Assembly (NCBI GenBank): GCA_964568735.1 | Contig: CAZMRF010000042.1 | Location: 1-43,279, forward strand | Direction of reading: 5' to 3' | Source of the DNA: CAZMRF01 sp964568735 | Lineage (GTDB): Bacteria > Acidobacteriota > Polarisedimenticolia > JACPZX01 | Length of the DNA: 43,279 bases | In this document: piece after piece, positions 1-8,526 of the stretch | Numbering within the stretch: the stretch's first letter is position 1 | Layout of the letters: each line of letters begins with the position of its first letter | Made by a program: the position numbers and the translations under genes | Notes under the pieces: generated by a model | Seen by the model: only the letters and a program-made list of their open reading frames with translations | Told to the model about the DNA's origin: nothing | Database searches by the model: none

Positions 1-594
1 GTGGACGCTCAGCTCGCGAAGGCGCTTTCACTTTCCGTCGAACGGGGCGCTCTCGCAGGCGACGTATCTCCCGGTGGACCCGCCGCCCAGGCGGGAATCG
101 AGCGCGGCGACGTCATCGTCTCCTTCGACGGCAAGGCCGTCACCGACAGCGCGGAGCTGCGGAACCTGGTCGCGCACGCGACGCCCGGCAGCACCGCGAC
201 CGTGAAGCTCGTGCGGGACGGAAGGGAGCGTCAAGTCCGCGTGACGCTCGGCGAGCGCCCGGAGAGCGACTCCGGGAGAGAGGCTCCTGACGCGGGGCCG
301 GCCGAGGGCGAGCACCGGCTGGGCATCGCCGTCGAGGACCCCTCGCCCCAGACAGCCCGGCGGCTGGGCTACGCCTCGGAGGCCGGGGCGCTCGTCACGG
401 ATGTCGAGGCGGGGAGCCCCGCGGAGGAGGCCGGCATCCGGCCGGGAGATCTGATCCAGGGCGTGAACCGCGAGGCCGTCCGCTCGAGCGAAGAGCTGAG
501 ACGGGCGCTGGCGGGGCTTCCGAGTGACGGAGCCCTGGCCCTCCTCGTGCGGCGGCAGGAGCACACCTTCTTCGCCCCGATCGCCTCATCGTAG
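1..594 (+). CDS. HtrA/DegP-like serine protease, C-terminal PDZ part (5' truncated)
   Basis: This is the C-terminal end of a periplasmic HtrA/DegP-type protease; the frame is open at base 1, so the true start and trypsin-like domain lie outside the window. Two PDZ domains are visible. The first (about residues 1-85) has the carboxylate-binding region followed by GGPAAQAGIERGDVIVSFDG. The second (about 105-190) has AGSPAEEAGIRPGDLIQGVN. A low-complexity acidic linker joins them. Two C-terminal PDZ domains match the DegP/DegQ/MucD layout, in which they bind exposed C-termini of misfolded envelope proteins and drive oligomer assembly. The last residues (FFAPIASS) end the protein normally. The protease part is inferred, because PDZ pairs also occur in other periplasmic proteins. 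The gene converges on the sulfatase at 774-3140. Confidence 0.75.
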   Translation: MDAQLAKALSLSVERGALAGDVSPGGPAAQAGIERGDVIVSFDGKAVTDSAELRNLVAHATPGSTATVKLVRDGRERQVRVTLGERPESDSGREAPDAGPAEGEHRLGIAVEDPSPQTARRLGYASEAGALVTDVEAGSPAEEAGIRPGDLIQGVNREAVRSSEELRRALAGLPSDGALALLVRRQEHTFFAPIASS

Positions 595-618
595 GCGCAC
601 GGGGGTTTCACCCGGGAG

Positions 619-648
619 CCGGGGGCGGCGGTGCGAAGCCGCCCCCGG
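619..648. terminator. Strong hairpin between convergent genes
   Basis: A perfect 11-bp GC-rich stem (CCGGGGGCGGC, 619-629, paired with GCCGCCCCCGG, 638-648) closes an 8-nt loop. It lies between the stop of the PDZ protein and the stop of the sulfatase. No T-run follows on either strand, so it is either a bidirectional terminator of the type seen in GC-rich genomes or an RNA-stabilising hairpin. Confidence 0.6.
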
Positions 649-773
649 TGCCGTTGAATCATCCCGGCCGTGCTCGGGAGGGAGCCCCTGAATCCTCCCT
701 CCCCTCTCGTGACGCGACGCCCCGATGCGGCCGCCTGAGAAGCAGCCCGCCTGGCCGCCTCGACGCTGGACCG

Positions 774-3140
774 CTACTTCGTATCGACGGTCACCTTGAG
801 GATGCGCCCGGTGAACCTGTTCTCGCCCTGCTGGTACTCCTCCGTCACCGGCGTCTCGTTGTCCACCCCGACGTCCACGCCTTCGTCACCGGAGTAGGCG
901 AAGGGCATCGTTCGGGCGACGCGCACCTCGCCAACTTGCTTTCCGTCCACGCTCAGCCGGCTCAGTCCGCCCGAGCCCGGCTTTCCGCCGTCGTAGACGA
1001 ACTCGTAGAGGATGGTATGGCGGCCCGACGCCAGCGCCTCGGGCGAGGAAACGGTGAAGCGCTCCAGGCCGCCGAAGTTGTAGACCTCGTGGACGCGGCC
1101 TTCCTTCATGTAGAGGCTCCAGCCGGCGAAACGGCCGGCCTGGGCTATGATGACGCCGTTGGCACCGTTCTGAGGCACTTCGACCTCTGCGGTAACCTTG
1201 TAGGACCGGCCCTTGATGTTGATGAAGGCATTCTCGGTGATGCCGGTCATTCCCTCGTAGAGCGTCAACGAGGTCCGTGGCCCCATCAGATCCGGCCGGC
1301 CTGCGATCTTCGCGTCGAAGCGCTCCACGCGCCGGTCATCGAGCGGGAAGACGTTGTTCCGGATCGCCTCCTTCGTGAAGAGGTCCTTGAGCTCCTTCAG
1401 CTTCTGAGGATTCTGCGCCGCGAGATCGTTGGCCTGACTGAAATCCTCCGCGACGTTGTAAAGCTCCCAGCGGTCCTGGTCGAAGGGCGGAAGCTGGGCC
1501 ATCAGCCACGGGAGCGAGTGGCGCGTCGCCGCAACCCAGCCGTCGTGATAGATGGCGCGGTTGGCGAACATCTCGAAGTACTGCGTCGTGTGGCGGTCCT
1601 TGGCCTTCGGGTCGGCGAAGGTGTAGAGCATCGAGACGCCGTCCATCGGCCGTTGCTTCGTGCCATTGACCATCACGGGCTCCGGAAGTCCCGCTGCTTC
1701 GAGGACCGTCGGCGCCACGTCGATGACATGATGGAATTGCGAGCGGACCTCTCCGAACGTGCCGCGAATCCGCGCCGGCCAGGAAACGACCATCGGATTG
1801 CGCGTGCCGCCGAAGTGGGAGGCCACCTGCTTCGTCCACTGGAAGGGCGTATTGCCGGCGTGAGCCCAGCCGATGGCGAAATGAGGGAAGGTCATCGGCG
1901 AGCCCCACTCGTCGATGTGGTCCAGCTGCGAGGAGACGTCACTGACGATGCCGTTGAGAGCCAGCATTTCGTTGTAGGTCCCGTCCGGTCCGCCCTCCGC
2001 GCTCGAGCCGTTGTCGCCGACGATGTAGAAGAGCAGCGTATTGTCCAGCTCGCCCATGTCACGCAGCGTCTGCACGAGGCGCCCGACCTCGTGGTCGGTG
2101 TGCTCCGCGAATCCGGCGAAGGTTTCCATCTGACGGGCGAAGAGACGCTTCTGATCGGCCGAGCGCGAGTCCCACGAGGGGATTTCGGCGGGCCGGGGCG
2201 TGAGCTTCGTGCCCGGCGGGACGACGCCGAGCTTGATCTGCCGCGCCAGGGTCTCCTCGCGCAGGCGGTCCCAGCCCATGTCGAACTTCCCCTTGTACTT
2301 CTCGATCCACTCCTTCGGGACGTGGTGCGGCGCGTGGGTGGCTCCCGTCGCGAAATACATGTAGAAGGGCTTGTCGGGCGTCAGCGCCTGCTGGAAGCGC
2401 ACCCAGGCGATGGCCTGGTTCGTCATGTCCGTCGTGAAGTGATAGTTCGGGTCGTGCGGCGGCTCGACCCGGATCGTGCCGTCGTAGATGGCGGGAGCCC
2501 ACTGGTTCGTCTCCCCGCCGATGAAGCCGTAGAACTTGTCGAAGCCCGACCGGGTGGGCCAGCGGTCGAAGGGCCCCGAGACCGAAGCCTCCCACGGCGC
2601 CGTCTCGTGGTACTTGCCGAAGGCCGCGGTGCTGTAGCCGTTCAGGCGGAGGACCTCCGCCAGCGGCGCCACGCTCTCGGGCCGGACCCCGGTATTCCCC
2701 GGAAAGGCCGTGGCCAGCTCCATGATCGCGCCGGCATTGTTGACGTGGTGGTTGCGCCCCGTCAGAAGCGCGGTCCGCGTCGGTGAGCAGAGGGCCGTGG
2801 TGTGGAACCGGTTGTAGCGCAGCCCGGTGCCCGCGATGGCCTCCAGCGTCGGCATGTTGATCGGCCCGCCGAAGGTTCCTGCGTGGCCGAAGCCGATGTC
2901 GTCGATGAGGACGATCAGGACGTTGGGCGCGCCCTTCGGCGCCTTCACCTCGAAGCGCGGCGGAGGCGTCGCCTTTCGCGCGTCCATCTCGGTGATGGTT
3001 GGAGTCACCGGGGCCACGAGCGGCAGTACCTTGCGATCGGGCTCGGGGCCCTCGGCCCCTGCGGCCGACGATTTCGGAGCCAGGCCCACGCTCATTGCGA
3101 GTGAAAGGAAGCCGGTCAGTAGAAAGCGATTCCACGTCAT
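774..3140 (-). CDS. Large secreted arylsulfatase (S1 family)
   Basis: Predicted hydrolase of sulfate esters, exported to the periplasm or beyond. From the chosen ATG (3140) the protein is 788 aa with a signal peptide (MTWNRFLLTGFLSLAMSVGL). The alkaline-phosphatase-superfamily core follows, with metal-binding D80-D81 (VLIDDIGFG). The sulfatase signature is CSPTRTALLTGR, with Cys118 the residue to be converted to formylglycine (C-x-P-x-R). A further metal site is in IVGDNGSSAEGG. About 170 C-terminal residues form an extra beta-rich region. The overall length is close to large bacterial AtsA-type arylsulfatases. The ATG at 3140 was chosen over the longer frame to 3260 because GAGGTG lies just upstream and a signal peptide follows directly. 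No formylglycine-generating enzyme gene is in the window. The substrate cannot be read from the sequence. Confidence 0.9.
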   Translation of the reverse strand: MTWNRFLLTGFLSLAMSVGLAPKSSAAGAEGPEPDRKVLPLVAPVTPTITEMDARKATPPPRFEVKAPKGAPNVLIVLIDDIGFGHAGTFGGPINMPTLEAIAGTGLRYNRFHTTALCSPTRTALLTGRNHHVNNAGAIMELATAFPGNTGVRPESVAPLAEVLRLNGYSTAAFGKYHETAPWEASVSGPFDRWPTRSGFDKFYGFIGGETNQWAPAIYDGTIRVEPPHDPNYHFTTDMTNQAIAWVRFQQALTPDKPFYMYFATGATHAPHHVPKEWIEKYKGKFDMGWDRLREETLARQIKLGVVPPGTKLTPRPAEIPSWDSRSADQKRLFARQMETFAGFAEHTDHEVGRLVQTLRDMGELDNTLLFYIVGDNGSSAEGGPDGTYNEMLALNGIVSDVSSQLDHIDEWGSPMTFPHFAIGWAHAGNTPFQWTKQVASHFGGTRNPMVVSWPARIRGTFGEVRSQFHHVIDVAPTVLEAAGLPEPVMVNGTKQRPMDGVSMLYTFADPKAKDRHTTQYFEMFANRAIYHDGWVAATRHSLPWLMAQLPPFDQDRWELYNVAEDFSQANDLAAQNPQKLKELKDLFTKEAIRNNVFPLDDRRVERFDAKIAGRPDLMGPRTSLTLYEGMTGITENAFINIKGRSYKVTAEVEVPQNGANGVIIAQAGRFAGWSLYMKEGRVHEVYNFGGLERFTVSSPEALASGRHTILYEFVYDGGKPGSGGLSRLSVDGKQVGEVRVARTMPFAYSGDEGVDVGVDNETPVTEEYQQGENRFTGRILKVTVDTK

Positions 3141-3242
3141 GCGGTGCACCTCGGGTTTCTGATGTTGGGATTCGCGCGGCGACGCAAGGGCCCGCGAAAC
3201 CGCAGGCGGCGCTGCGAAGCAAGCGCTCGAGAGGGCACGCAG

Positions 3243-3270
3243 CCTATACCCTGGACGCAAGTCCGGTCAA
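3243..3270 (-). promoter_or_regulatory. Candidate sigma70-type promoter for the arylsulfatase
   Basis: On the minus strand TTGACC (3265-3270) is followed after 16 nt by TATAGG (3243-3248). These are five of six and four of six matches to the housekeeping -35 and -10 boxes. Transcription would begin near 3236, leaving a leader of about 95 nt before the ATG at 3140. The rest of the 300-base divergent gap 3141-3440 holds no other gene. No clear promoter was recognised for the rightward operon, although its leader must lie here. Confidence 0.45.
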
Positions 3271-3440
3271 GATTCGAGCCGGCCCACGAGCACCCGGAAG
3301 GTGGCCCGGGGGGCTACGGATTCGCACGCAGAGGGCCTCTGATCGAGGCTCGCCGTCTGAGGGAGACCCGGCTTCGATGAACCTCCTTCCGCCCGCTGCG
3401 TATGGTGTAATGTGCGCGAAACCCCCCTCGAGGACCTGCC

Positions 3441-4688
3441 ATGAAAACGAGCGTGAAAGTCGGATTGGGCCTGGGCGCCCTCCTCGTCGTGGGGCTGGGC
3501 GCCGCCAAAGTCGCCGGTGTCGGCAAGAAGCCCGGCACCACGGTCCAGACCGCGAAGGTGTCGCAGAAGGACCTGGTCTCCAGGGTCCTCGCCAACGGCA
3601 AGCTCCAGCCTCGCAACAAGGTGGACATCTCGGCCAACATCCCGGGCCAGATCGTCAACCTGGCGGTGCGCGAAGGGGACCGAGTCGCGAAGGGGCAGTT
3701 CCTCCTCCAGATCGACCAGGTGCAGTACAAGGCCTCCGCCCAGTCGAGCGAGGCCAATCTCCAATCGCTCATCCACGACCGTGACGCCGCCAGCGCCAAC
3801 CTCGAGCAGGCGCGCTACGACCTCGGGAAGGCCACCCGCTCGTACGAAGGAGCGCTCATCCCCGAGACCGAGCTGCAGCGCGCCCGCTCCGCGCTCGATG
3901 CCGCCGAAGCCAACCACCAAGCGGCGCTGGGCCGCGTGGAGCAGGCCCGCGCCTCGCTCGAGGGCGCCCGCGACTCGCTCATGAAGACCACCATCCGCGC
4001 GCCGCTCTCGGGAATGATCACTTCCCTGCCCGTCCACGAAGGTGAGGTGGCCGTCATCGGCACGATGAACAACCCGGGGACGATCCTCATGACGATCTCC
4101 GATCTGTCCATCATGGAGGCCGACCTGGCGGTCGACGAGACCGACATCCCGCGCCTCGCCGTGGGGCAGGTGGCCACGTTGACCATCGATGCCTACACGG
4201 ACCAGACCTTCGAGGGGAAGGTGCGTGAGGTCGGCTCCAGCCCGATCCGTCCCGGCTCGGAGGCCGCCACCCGCACGGGCAGCGTCACGACGGAGGCCAT
4301 CGACTTCGAGGTCAGGGTCGTCCTCCTCACTCCTCCCGAGGGCGTCCGGCCCGGCTTCTCCGTCTCCGCCGAGATCGAGACGGGGAAGGCGCAGGGCGTG
4401 CCCGTCGTGCCGATCCAGGCCCTCGTGACGCGCGAGAAGCCCCGCCCCGAGGGCGCGAAGACGGATGGCAAGGCCGCCGAGATCGAGGAGGGGGTCTACC
4501 TGCTCGAAGAGGGCAAGGTGCGCTTCGCACCCGTCAAGACCGGCCTGACGGGATCGCTCGAGGTCGAGGTGATCTCCGGGGTCGAGGCGGGGAAGGAGAT
4601 CGTCCTCGGCCCCTTCCGGGCTCTCAGGGAGCTCAAGGACGGAGATGCCGTGGTGGTGCAGCAGGAGGCCGCAGCAACTCCGGAGTAG
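3441..4688 (+). CDS. Periplasmic adaptor (membrane fusion protein, MacA/HlyD type)
   Basis: This is the periplasmic adaptor subunit of a tripartite exporter, linking inner-membrane permeases to an outer-membrane channel. The 415-aa protein begins with one N-terminal anchor helix (about residues 8-26). Next come a lipoyl half-motif (ANIPGQIVNLAVREGDRVAKG), a coiled-coil hairpin (about 95-180), and the second lipoyl half (TTIRAPLSGMITSLPVHEGE). Beta-barrel and membrane-proximal domains complete it (LAVGQVATLTIDAYTDQTFEGK; GVRPGFSVSAEIETG). This domain order is that of MacA-like adaptors. It starts an apparent operon with the two MacB-like permeases, the next start lying 14 nt downstream. No outer-membrane factor is encoded nearby. 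The exported substrate is unknown. Confidence 0.9.
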   Translation: MKTSVKVGLGLGALLVVGLGAAKVAGVGKKPGTTVQTAKVSQKDLVSRVLANGKLQPRNKVDISANIPGQIVNLAVREGDRVAKGQFLLQIDQVQYKASAQSSEANLQSLIHDRDAASANLEQARYDLGKATRSYEGALIPETELQRARSALDAAEANHQAALGRVEQARASLEGARDSLMKTTIRAPLSGMITSLPVHEGEVAVIGTMNNPGTILMTISDLSIMEADLAVDETDIPRLAVGQVATLTIDAYTDQTFEGKVREVGSSPIRPGSEAATRTGSVTTEAIDFEVRVVLLTPPEGVRPGFSVSAEIETGKAQGVPVVPIQALVTREKPRPEGAKTDGKAAEIEEGVYLLEEGKVRFAPVKTGLTGSLEVEVISGVEAGKEIVLGPFRALRELKDGDAVVVQQEAAATPE

Positions 4689-4702
4689 CCCCCGAGAACA
4701 CC

Positions 4703-5923
4703 ATGAGCCGCCTCTTCGAGATCCTGCGCGTCTCCGTCGCCGCCCTCTTCGCCCACGGGCTGCGCAGCGCGCTGACCCTGCTGGGCATCGTCATCGGGGT
4801 GGCCACCATCATCCTGGTCGTCGGAAGCATCTCGGGGCTCAACGCCTTCGTAGAGGAGAAGATCTTCCAGCTGAGCCCCGATGTCTTCATCGTTTCGAAG
4901 TTCGGCATCATCACGAGCCGCGATGCCTTCCTCGAGGCGCTGCGCCGGAAGAACCTCACCGCCGCCGAGGTCGACCAGGTCCGATCGCTCTGCACATCGT
5001 GCCGCGGCGTGGGCGGCAGCCTCCAGGGCACCAAGGCCCTGCGCTTCGGCAACCAGCGCAGCCCCGACGTCCAGGTCACGGGCTCGACGGCCAACCTGGC
5101 GGAGCTCTACAACCTGGATCTCGCGGCAGGCCGCTTCTACACCGAGGCGGAGGTCCGGCGGGCCTCCCCCGTCATCGTCATCGGCTGGGAGGTGCGGGAA
5201 AAGCTCTTCCCCGCCGTCGATCCCCTCGGCCGCGTCCTGAGCATCGACGGCTACCCGCTCAAGGTCATCGGCGTGCTGCGCGAGCAGGGAAGCGTCCTCG
5301 GCCAGTCCCAGGACAACGTGGCATGGCTGCCGCTCAAGCTGTACGAGAAGATCTTCGGGCGCAACCGCAGCGTGGACATCTGGGTGCAGGCCGCTTCTCT
5401 CGAGCGCTTCGACGAGACGCAGGAGGAAGTACGGCTGCTCCTGAGGCGCATGCGCGGCACCCCCTTCCGGAGCGAGGATCCCTTCGGGATGGTCAACGCG
5501 GAGGCGCTGCAGGGGCTCTGGAGGGGGATCTCATCGGCGGCGCTCGCGATGATGGTCCTGATTGCCGGGATCTCGCTGGTCGTCGGCGGGATCGTGATCA
5601 TGAACATCATGCTCGTCTCGGTGGTCGAGCGCACGCAGGAGATCGGCGTGCGCACCGCCGTCGGAGCCCGGCGCCGCGACGTCCTGATGCAGTTCCTTCT
5701 CGAAGCCGCGATCCTGGCCACGGCGGGGGGGATCGTCGGCGCGATCCTCGGCGTGGGCGGCACCCGGCTCGTGACGGGCCTCACCGACTTCCCCACCCTC
5801 GTGCGCCCCTCTCTCGTCGCGGTCGCCCTGCTCATGGCGACGGCTACGGGCCTCGTCTTCGGCATCTGGCCTGCCTGGAGAGCCTCAAGGCTCGATCCCA
5901 TCGACGCTCTGAGGTCGGAATGA
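4703..5923 (+). CDS. MacB-like ABC transporter permease 1 (MacB_PCD + FtsX)
   Basis: A 406-aa permease of the MacB/LolC/FtsX mechanotransmission class. It has one N-terminal membrane helix (about residues 18-45, LRSALTLLGIVIGVATIILV) and a large periplasmic core domain (about 46-275). Three C-terminal helices form the FtsX domain, with the conserved segments GGIVIMNIMLVSVVERTQEI and GVRTAVGARRRDVLMQF and the family C-terminus WRASRLDPIDALRSE. Unlike MacB proper it has no fused ATPase domain, so it needs a separate LolD/MacB-type ATPase, and none is encoded in this operon. It lies between the adaptor and a second permease, so a heterodimeric permease is likely. Confidence 0.9.
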   Translation: MSRLFEILRVSVAALFAHGLRSALTLLGIVIGVATIILVVGSISGLNAFVEEKIFQLSPDVFIVSKFGIITSRDAFLEALRRKNLTAAEVDQVRSLCTSCRGVGGSLQGTKALRFGNQRSPDVQVTGSTANLAELYNLDLAAGRFYTEAEVRRASPVIVIGWEVREKLFPAVDPLGRVLSIDGYPLKVIGVLREQGSVLGQSQDNVAWLPLKLYEKIFGRNRSVDIWVQAASLERFDETQEEVRLLLRRMRGTPFRSEDPFGMVNAEALQGLWRGISSAALAMMVLIAGISLVVGGIVIMNIMLVSVVERTQEIGVRTAVGARRRDVLMQFLLEAAILATAGGIVGAILGVGGTRLVTGLTDFPTLVRPSLVAVALLMATATGLVFGIWPAWRASRLDPIDALRSE

Positions 5924-5945
5924 CCCGCATGGCAGGTACGCGATC

Positions 5946-7220
5946 GTGAGCCTCGCGCGCCAGCTCCGCGCCGTCTGGGAGGCGGTCCGCTTCGCCCTCG
6001 GGGCCATCCGCGCCCACAAGCTGCGCTCGCTCCTGACGATCCTGGGGATCGTCGTGGGGGTCACCACCGTCATCGCCATGGTGGGCGTCATCGAGGGCTT
6101 CAATCGCACCGTGATCTCTTCGTTCCAGGCGTTCGGCTCGACGCTGGTCCAGTTCCAGAAGTACGAGACCGGCTTCCACGGGCCGGGCGGAGTTCCCGAG
6201 GAGCAGCGCAAGCGCCGCGACCTGACCTGGGAGGATGCCATGGCGATCCGCGACCAGGCTCCGTCGATCGCGGCTGTGAGCCCGGAGCGCTACCTCTTCC
6301 AGGGCTCGGCGGAGATCACGCTGCGTTACCGGAACCGCGAGGCGCAAGCACCCTCCGTGGCGGGAGTCGTCCAGGACTACCCCATCGCCAACAATCACTT
6401 CGTCGCGCGCGGGCGCTTCATCAGCGATGCCGACGTCGTTCACGCCACGGACGTCTGTGTCATCGGCCCGGACATCGTCGAGTCGCTCTTCCCCGGCGTG
6501 GATCCCCTCGAGAAGGAGATCCTCCTCCAGGGGCGGCGCTTCCGCGTCATAGGCGTCCTCGAGTCCAAGGGAAGCCGGTTCTTCAACAGCCAGGACAATG
6601 CCTTCTTCATGCCCTTCTCCACCTTCGACCGCTACTTCCCCTGGATCAAGAACGGGCACGAAGACACCATCCACATCGCCACCGTGCCGAAGAAGCCGGA
6701 GTGGGTGGATCGCGCCATCGAGGAAGGCACCGCCATCCTGCGCCAGCGGAGGGGCCTCCGCTTCTGGCAGGAGAACGACTTCGCGCTCCTCACGCCACGG
6801 AAGATCATCCAGCAGTTCGAGCAGGTCACGGCCGGCGTCTACCTCGCCATGATCCTCGTCTCGGGCATCGGGCTGCTGGTGGGAGGCGTGGGGGTCATGA
6901 ACATCATGCTCGTCTCGGTGACGGAGCGGACCCGCGAGATCGGCCTGCGCAAGGCGCTCGGCGCCCGGCGAGCGGACCTCCTGGGGCAGTTCCTGGTGGA
7001 GGCGGCCACCCTCACTGGGATCGGCGGCCTGATCGGAGTCGGCGTGGGCGTCGGAGTCGTGGGGGCCATTCGGGCCTCCAAGCTCCTCCCGGCCGCCGCT
7101 CCGCTGTGGGCCGTCGCTCTCGGCCTCGCCGTATCCGTGGCGGTGGGGCTGGCCTTCGGAATGTACCCGGCGATGCGGGCCTCCCGCCTGGACCCCATCA
7201 TGGCCCTGCACCACGAGTAA
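5946..7220 (+). CDS. MacB-like ABC transporter permease 2 (MacB_PCD + FtsX)
   Basis: A 424-aa paralogue of the preceding permease. It begins at GTG 22 nt after its stop, and no better ATG is present at the N-terminus. The N-terminal helix (LRSLLTILGIVVGVTTVIAM) is followed by a periplasmic domain of about 240 residues. The C-terminal FtsX domain carries GGVGVMNIMLVSVTERTREI and GLRKALGARRADLLGQFLVE and ends in MRASRLDPIMALHHE. It is the last gene of the adaptor-permease-permease operon and is followed by a strong hairpin at 7233-7266. Two different permeases suggest a heterodimer comparable to LolCE or to two-permease MacB-type exporters. The partner ATPase must come from elsewhere in the genome. 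Confidence 0.9.
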   Translation: MSLARQLRAVWEAVRFALGAIRAHKLRSLLTILGIVVGVTTVIAMVGVIEGFNRTVISSFQAFGSTLVQFQKYETGFHGPGGVPEEQRKRRDLTWEDAMAIRDQAPSIAAVSPERYLFQGSAEITLRYRNREAQAPSVAGVVQDYPIANNHFVARGRFISDADVVHATDVCVIGPDIVESLFPGVDPLEKEILLQGRRFRVIGVLESKGSRFFNSQDNAFFMPFSTFDRYFPWIKNGHEDTIHIATVPKKPEWVDRAIEEGTAILRQRRGLRFWQENDFALLTPRKIIQQFEQVTAGVYLAMILVSGIGLLVGGVGVMNIMLVSVTERTREIGLRKALGARRADLLGQFLVEAATLTGIGGLIGVGVGVGVVGAIRASKLLPAAAPLWAVALGLAVSVAVGLAFGMYPAMRASRLDPIMALHHE

Positions 7221-7232
7221 GAGGATACTGGC

Positions 7233-7266
7233 GCGGGAGCGGAGGGCGATGCCCTCCGTCTCGCGC
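7233..7266. terminator. Terminator hairpin after the permease operon
   Basis: The core is a perfect 8-bp stem, CGGAGGGC (7240-7247) with GCCCTCCG (7251-7258) around the loop GAT. Imperfect GC pairing extends it outwards to about 7233-7266. It separates the rightward permease operon from the leftward gene that ends at 7296. There is no T-run. The same hairpin recurs, shortened, at 8473-8487, where it marks the duplication joint. Confidence 0.6.
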
Positions 7267-7295
7267 TGAACTGCGGCCCTTCACACGGCGGTCAC

Positions 7296-8069
7296 TCAGG
7301 GATCCACGAAGCTCGTCAGCACGAGCTCTTCGTCCATCACGATGCCGATGCCGGGGCAGTACACCTTTTCTTCCGGGTGCTTGCCCTTCGGATCCTCCTG
7401 CTCGTCGGTTTCGAGGACGAGGACGCAATGCGAGAATTCTCCCGCAGGGACACTCACTTCCAGCCCCATCGCCACGTTCTCGCCGCGGTCAAGAGACACG
7501 CCTGGCGCAACTTGCTGGTAGTAGCGAGAGCCAAGGAGGTAGGCTCCACCGGGGAAGATGAGCCCCGCGCGGGCGCCGTTCATTCCCGCTCGCCAGCTCT
7601 CGGGCAGCGGCGTGCCGCTCCCGTCCTCGATGTCCTCGCCGAAATAGTAGATGTCGCCCGTGTCGAGGCACTCGACAAGGTAGTTGCGCGACACCTCGAC
7701 GAGACTGCCGTCCACCCGCTCGCGCTCCTCGAGGACGCGGGTCAGGACGCCGTCGACCATCTGGGTCTCGTCGAGGATGGTGATGGTCGCTTCCTCGAGT
7801 TCTTTGCACTTCCCCGCGTCGAAGCAAGCCTGGTTGCTCAGCTCCCAGACGCGGGTGATCTCGAGTGGGAGGTACTGGTTGTGCGCCCCGATCGCCGTGC
7901 TCGTCACCAGCGACGAGCAGGCACCGATGGGGACTTCGTCCGTGTACTTCAGCTTCTTCTTGCCGGCCTCCAACGGACTGGCCGTGACAATTGCCAGAAG
8001 CGCGAGGGCGACCGCCAGCCCCATGGCACCGGCCAGGATGGATCCGCTTTTCCTGATCTTCTTCCTCAT
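7296..8069 (-). CDS. Secreted protein of unknown function, paralogue 1
   Basis: A 257-aa exported protein starting at ATG 8069 behind AAGAGGAGA. It has a signal peptide (about residues 1-35) with a basic start and the hydrophobic core ILAGAMGLAVALALLAIV. The mature part has conserved-looking Cys and Gly motifs: GACSSLVTS, SNQACFDAGKCKELEE, LVECLDTGDIYYFGEDIEDG and NGARAGLIFPGGAYLLGSRY. The family seems to be a widespread envelope protein type with a PGxxYxQExxPGxAxDxAE-like segment; no enzymatic motif is recognised. The paralogue at 8527-9291 is nearly collinear and roughly three quarters identical by eye. Both paralogues keep intact frames despite the age of the duplication, which suggests both are used. 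Function unknown. Confidence 0.85.
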   Translation of the reverse strand: MRKKIRKSGSILAGAMGLAVALALLAIVTASPLEAGKKKLKYTDEVPIGACSSLVTSTAIGAHNQYLPLEITRVWELSNQACFDAGKCKELEEATITILDETQMVDGVLTRVLEERERVDGSLVEVSRNYLVECLDTGDIYYFGEDIEDGSGTPLPESWRAGMNGARAGLIFPGGAYLLGSRYYQQVAPGVSLDRGENVAMGLEVSVPAGEFSHCVLVLETDEQEDPKGKHPEEKVYCPGIGIVMDEELVLTSFVDP

Positions 8070-8138
8070 CGATGGATTCTCCTCTTCGTTACGATGCAGT
8101 CTCGGAAGGTGGCCTTCTTAGCCGGGTAGCCTCTGCAC

Positions 8139-8162
8139 GTGCACACGGTATGAGGCGTGCCT
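8139..8162. promoter_or_regulatory. Conserved upstream block, copy A
   Basis: A 24-base stretch (GTGCACACGGTATGAGGCGTGC, then CT) matches 22 of 24 bases at 9314-9337. Both copies lie upstream of the paired secreted-protein genes, while flanking bases have drifted. This suggests a kept promoter or operator element serving the leftward gene, the receptor side, or both. No standard -35/-10 pair could be assigned. Confidence 0.35.
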
Positions 8163-8220
8163 AGGTCCAGATCCTTCTCGGAAGCAGCTTCGCAGGGACA
8201 CCCCGTGCGCGACCAGCCCA

Positions 8221-8481
8221 GCCCCCCCTGCCTCCACGGATCGCAGAGCCTCATCCGCGCAGCCAGCCCCTGCTTCGCCTTGATAGGTGTGTTTCACGCG
8301 GCGGGGGCGGGCTCCGCTCCTCTCGAAGCCCGAGCAGACGACGGGTACAGGGGTCGGCTGATGACGGAGGTCCTCGAGGAGCTGAAGTCCGCCGGCCTTG
8401 CCCTCGTCTACACAGCACTGCGGTCATCAGGTCCGATCTGCGCGTCACGGTCGAGCTCTCCGCGCTTGAGCCGAGGGCGAT
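8221..8481 (+). pseudogene. Truncated 5' fragment of the TonB receptor gene
   Basis: The reading frame here matches the signal peptide and STN domain of the receptor at 9468. Residues such as AAGAGSAPLEARADDGYRGR, then VLEELKSAGLALVYT, align with AAGAGSATLEARADAGYRGR and VLEELKSAGLALFYS. The equivalent of the receptor ATG is missing. Two extra bases near 8412 shift the frame after ALVYT, and homology stops at the duplication joint (8473-8481). It cannot encode a receptor and is a by-product of the tandem duplication that has decayed since. Confidence 0.85.
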
Positions 8482-8487
8482 GCCCTC
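8473..8487. terminator. Rebuilt terminator hairpin at the duplication joint
   Basis: GAGGGC (8473-8478), loop GAT, GCCCTC (8482-8487) form a 6-bp stem. It is equivalent to the hairpin at 7240-7258, but its outer left arm now comes from receptor coding sequence. It sits downstream of the leftward gene ending at 8527. Confidence 0.4.
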
Positions 8488-8526
8488 CGTCCCGCGCTGA
8501 GCTGCGGCCCATCGTACGCCGGTCGC

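Larger units (their letters stand above)
7242..8472. repeat. Tandem duplication, copy A (about 1.23 kb)
   Basis: Copy A runs from the hairpin after the permease through a complete secreted-protein gene (7296-8069) and its upstream region into a fragment of the TonB receptor 5' end. It is collinear with copy B (8473-9730). The nine bases GAGGGCGAT occur at the start of copy A (7242-7250), at the joint (8473-8481) and at the end of copy B (9731-9739). The joint may therefore have formed by recombination at this short homology. Divergence between copies is substantial, so the event is old. Confidence 0.85.

Noticed and set aside
648..2786. Long plus-strand open frame (712 codons) opposite the arylsulfatase
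   Set aside because: It is antisense to a gene with an intact sulfatase signature. Its composition is Arg/Ala/Val/His-rich shadow sequence typical of GC-rich DNA, and no family motif is present.
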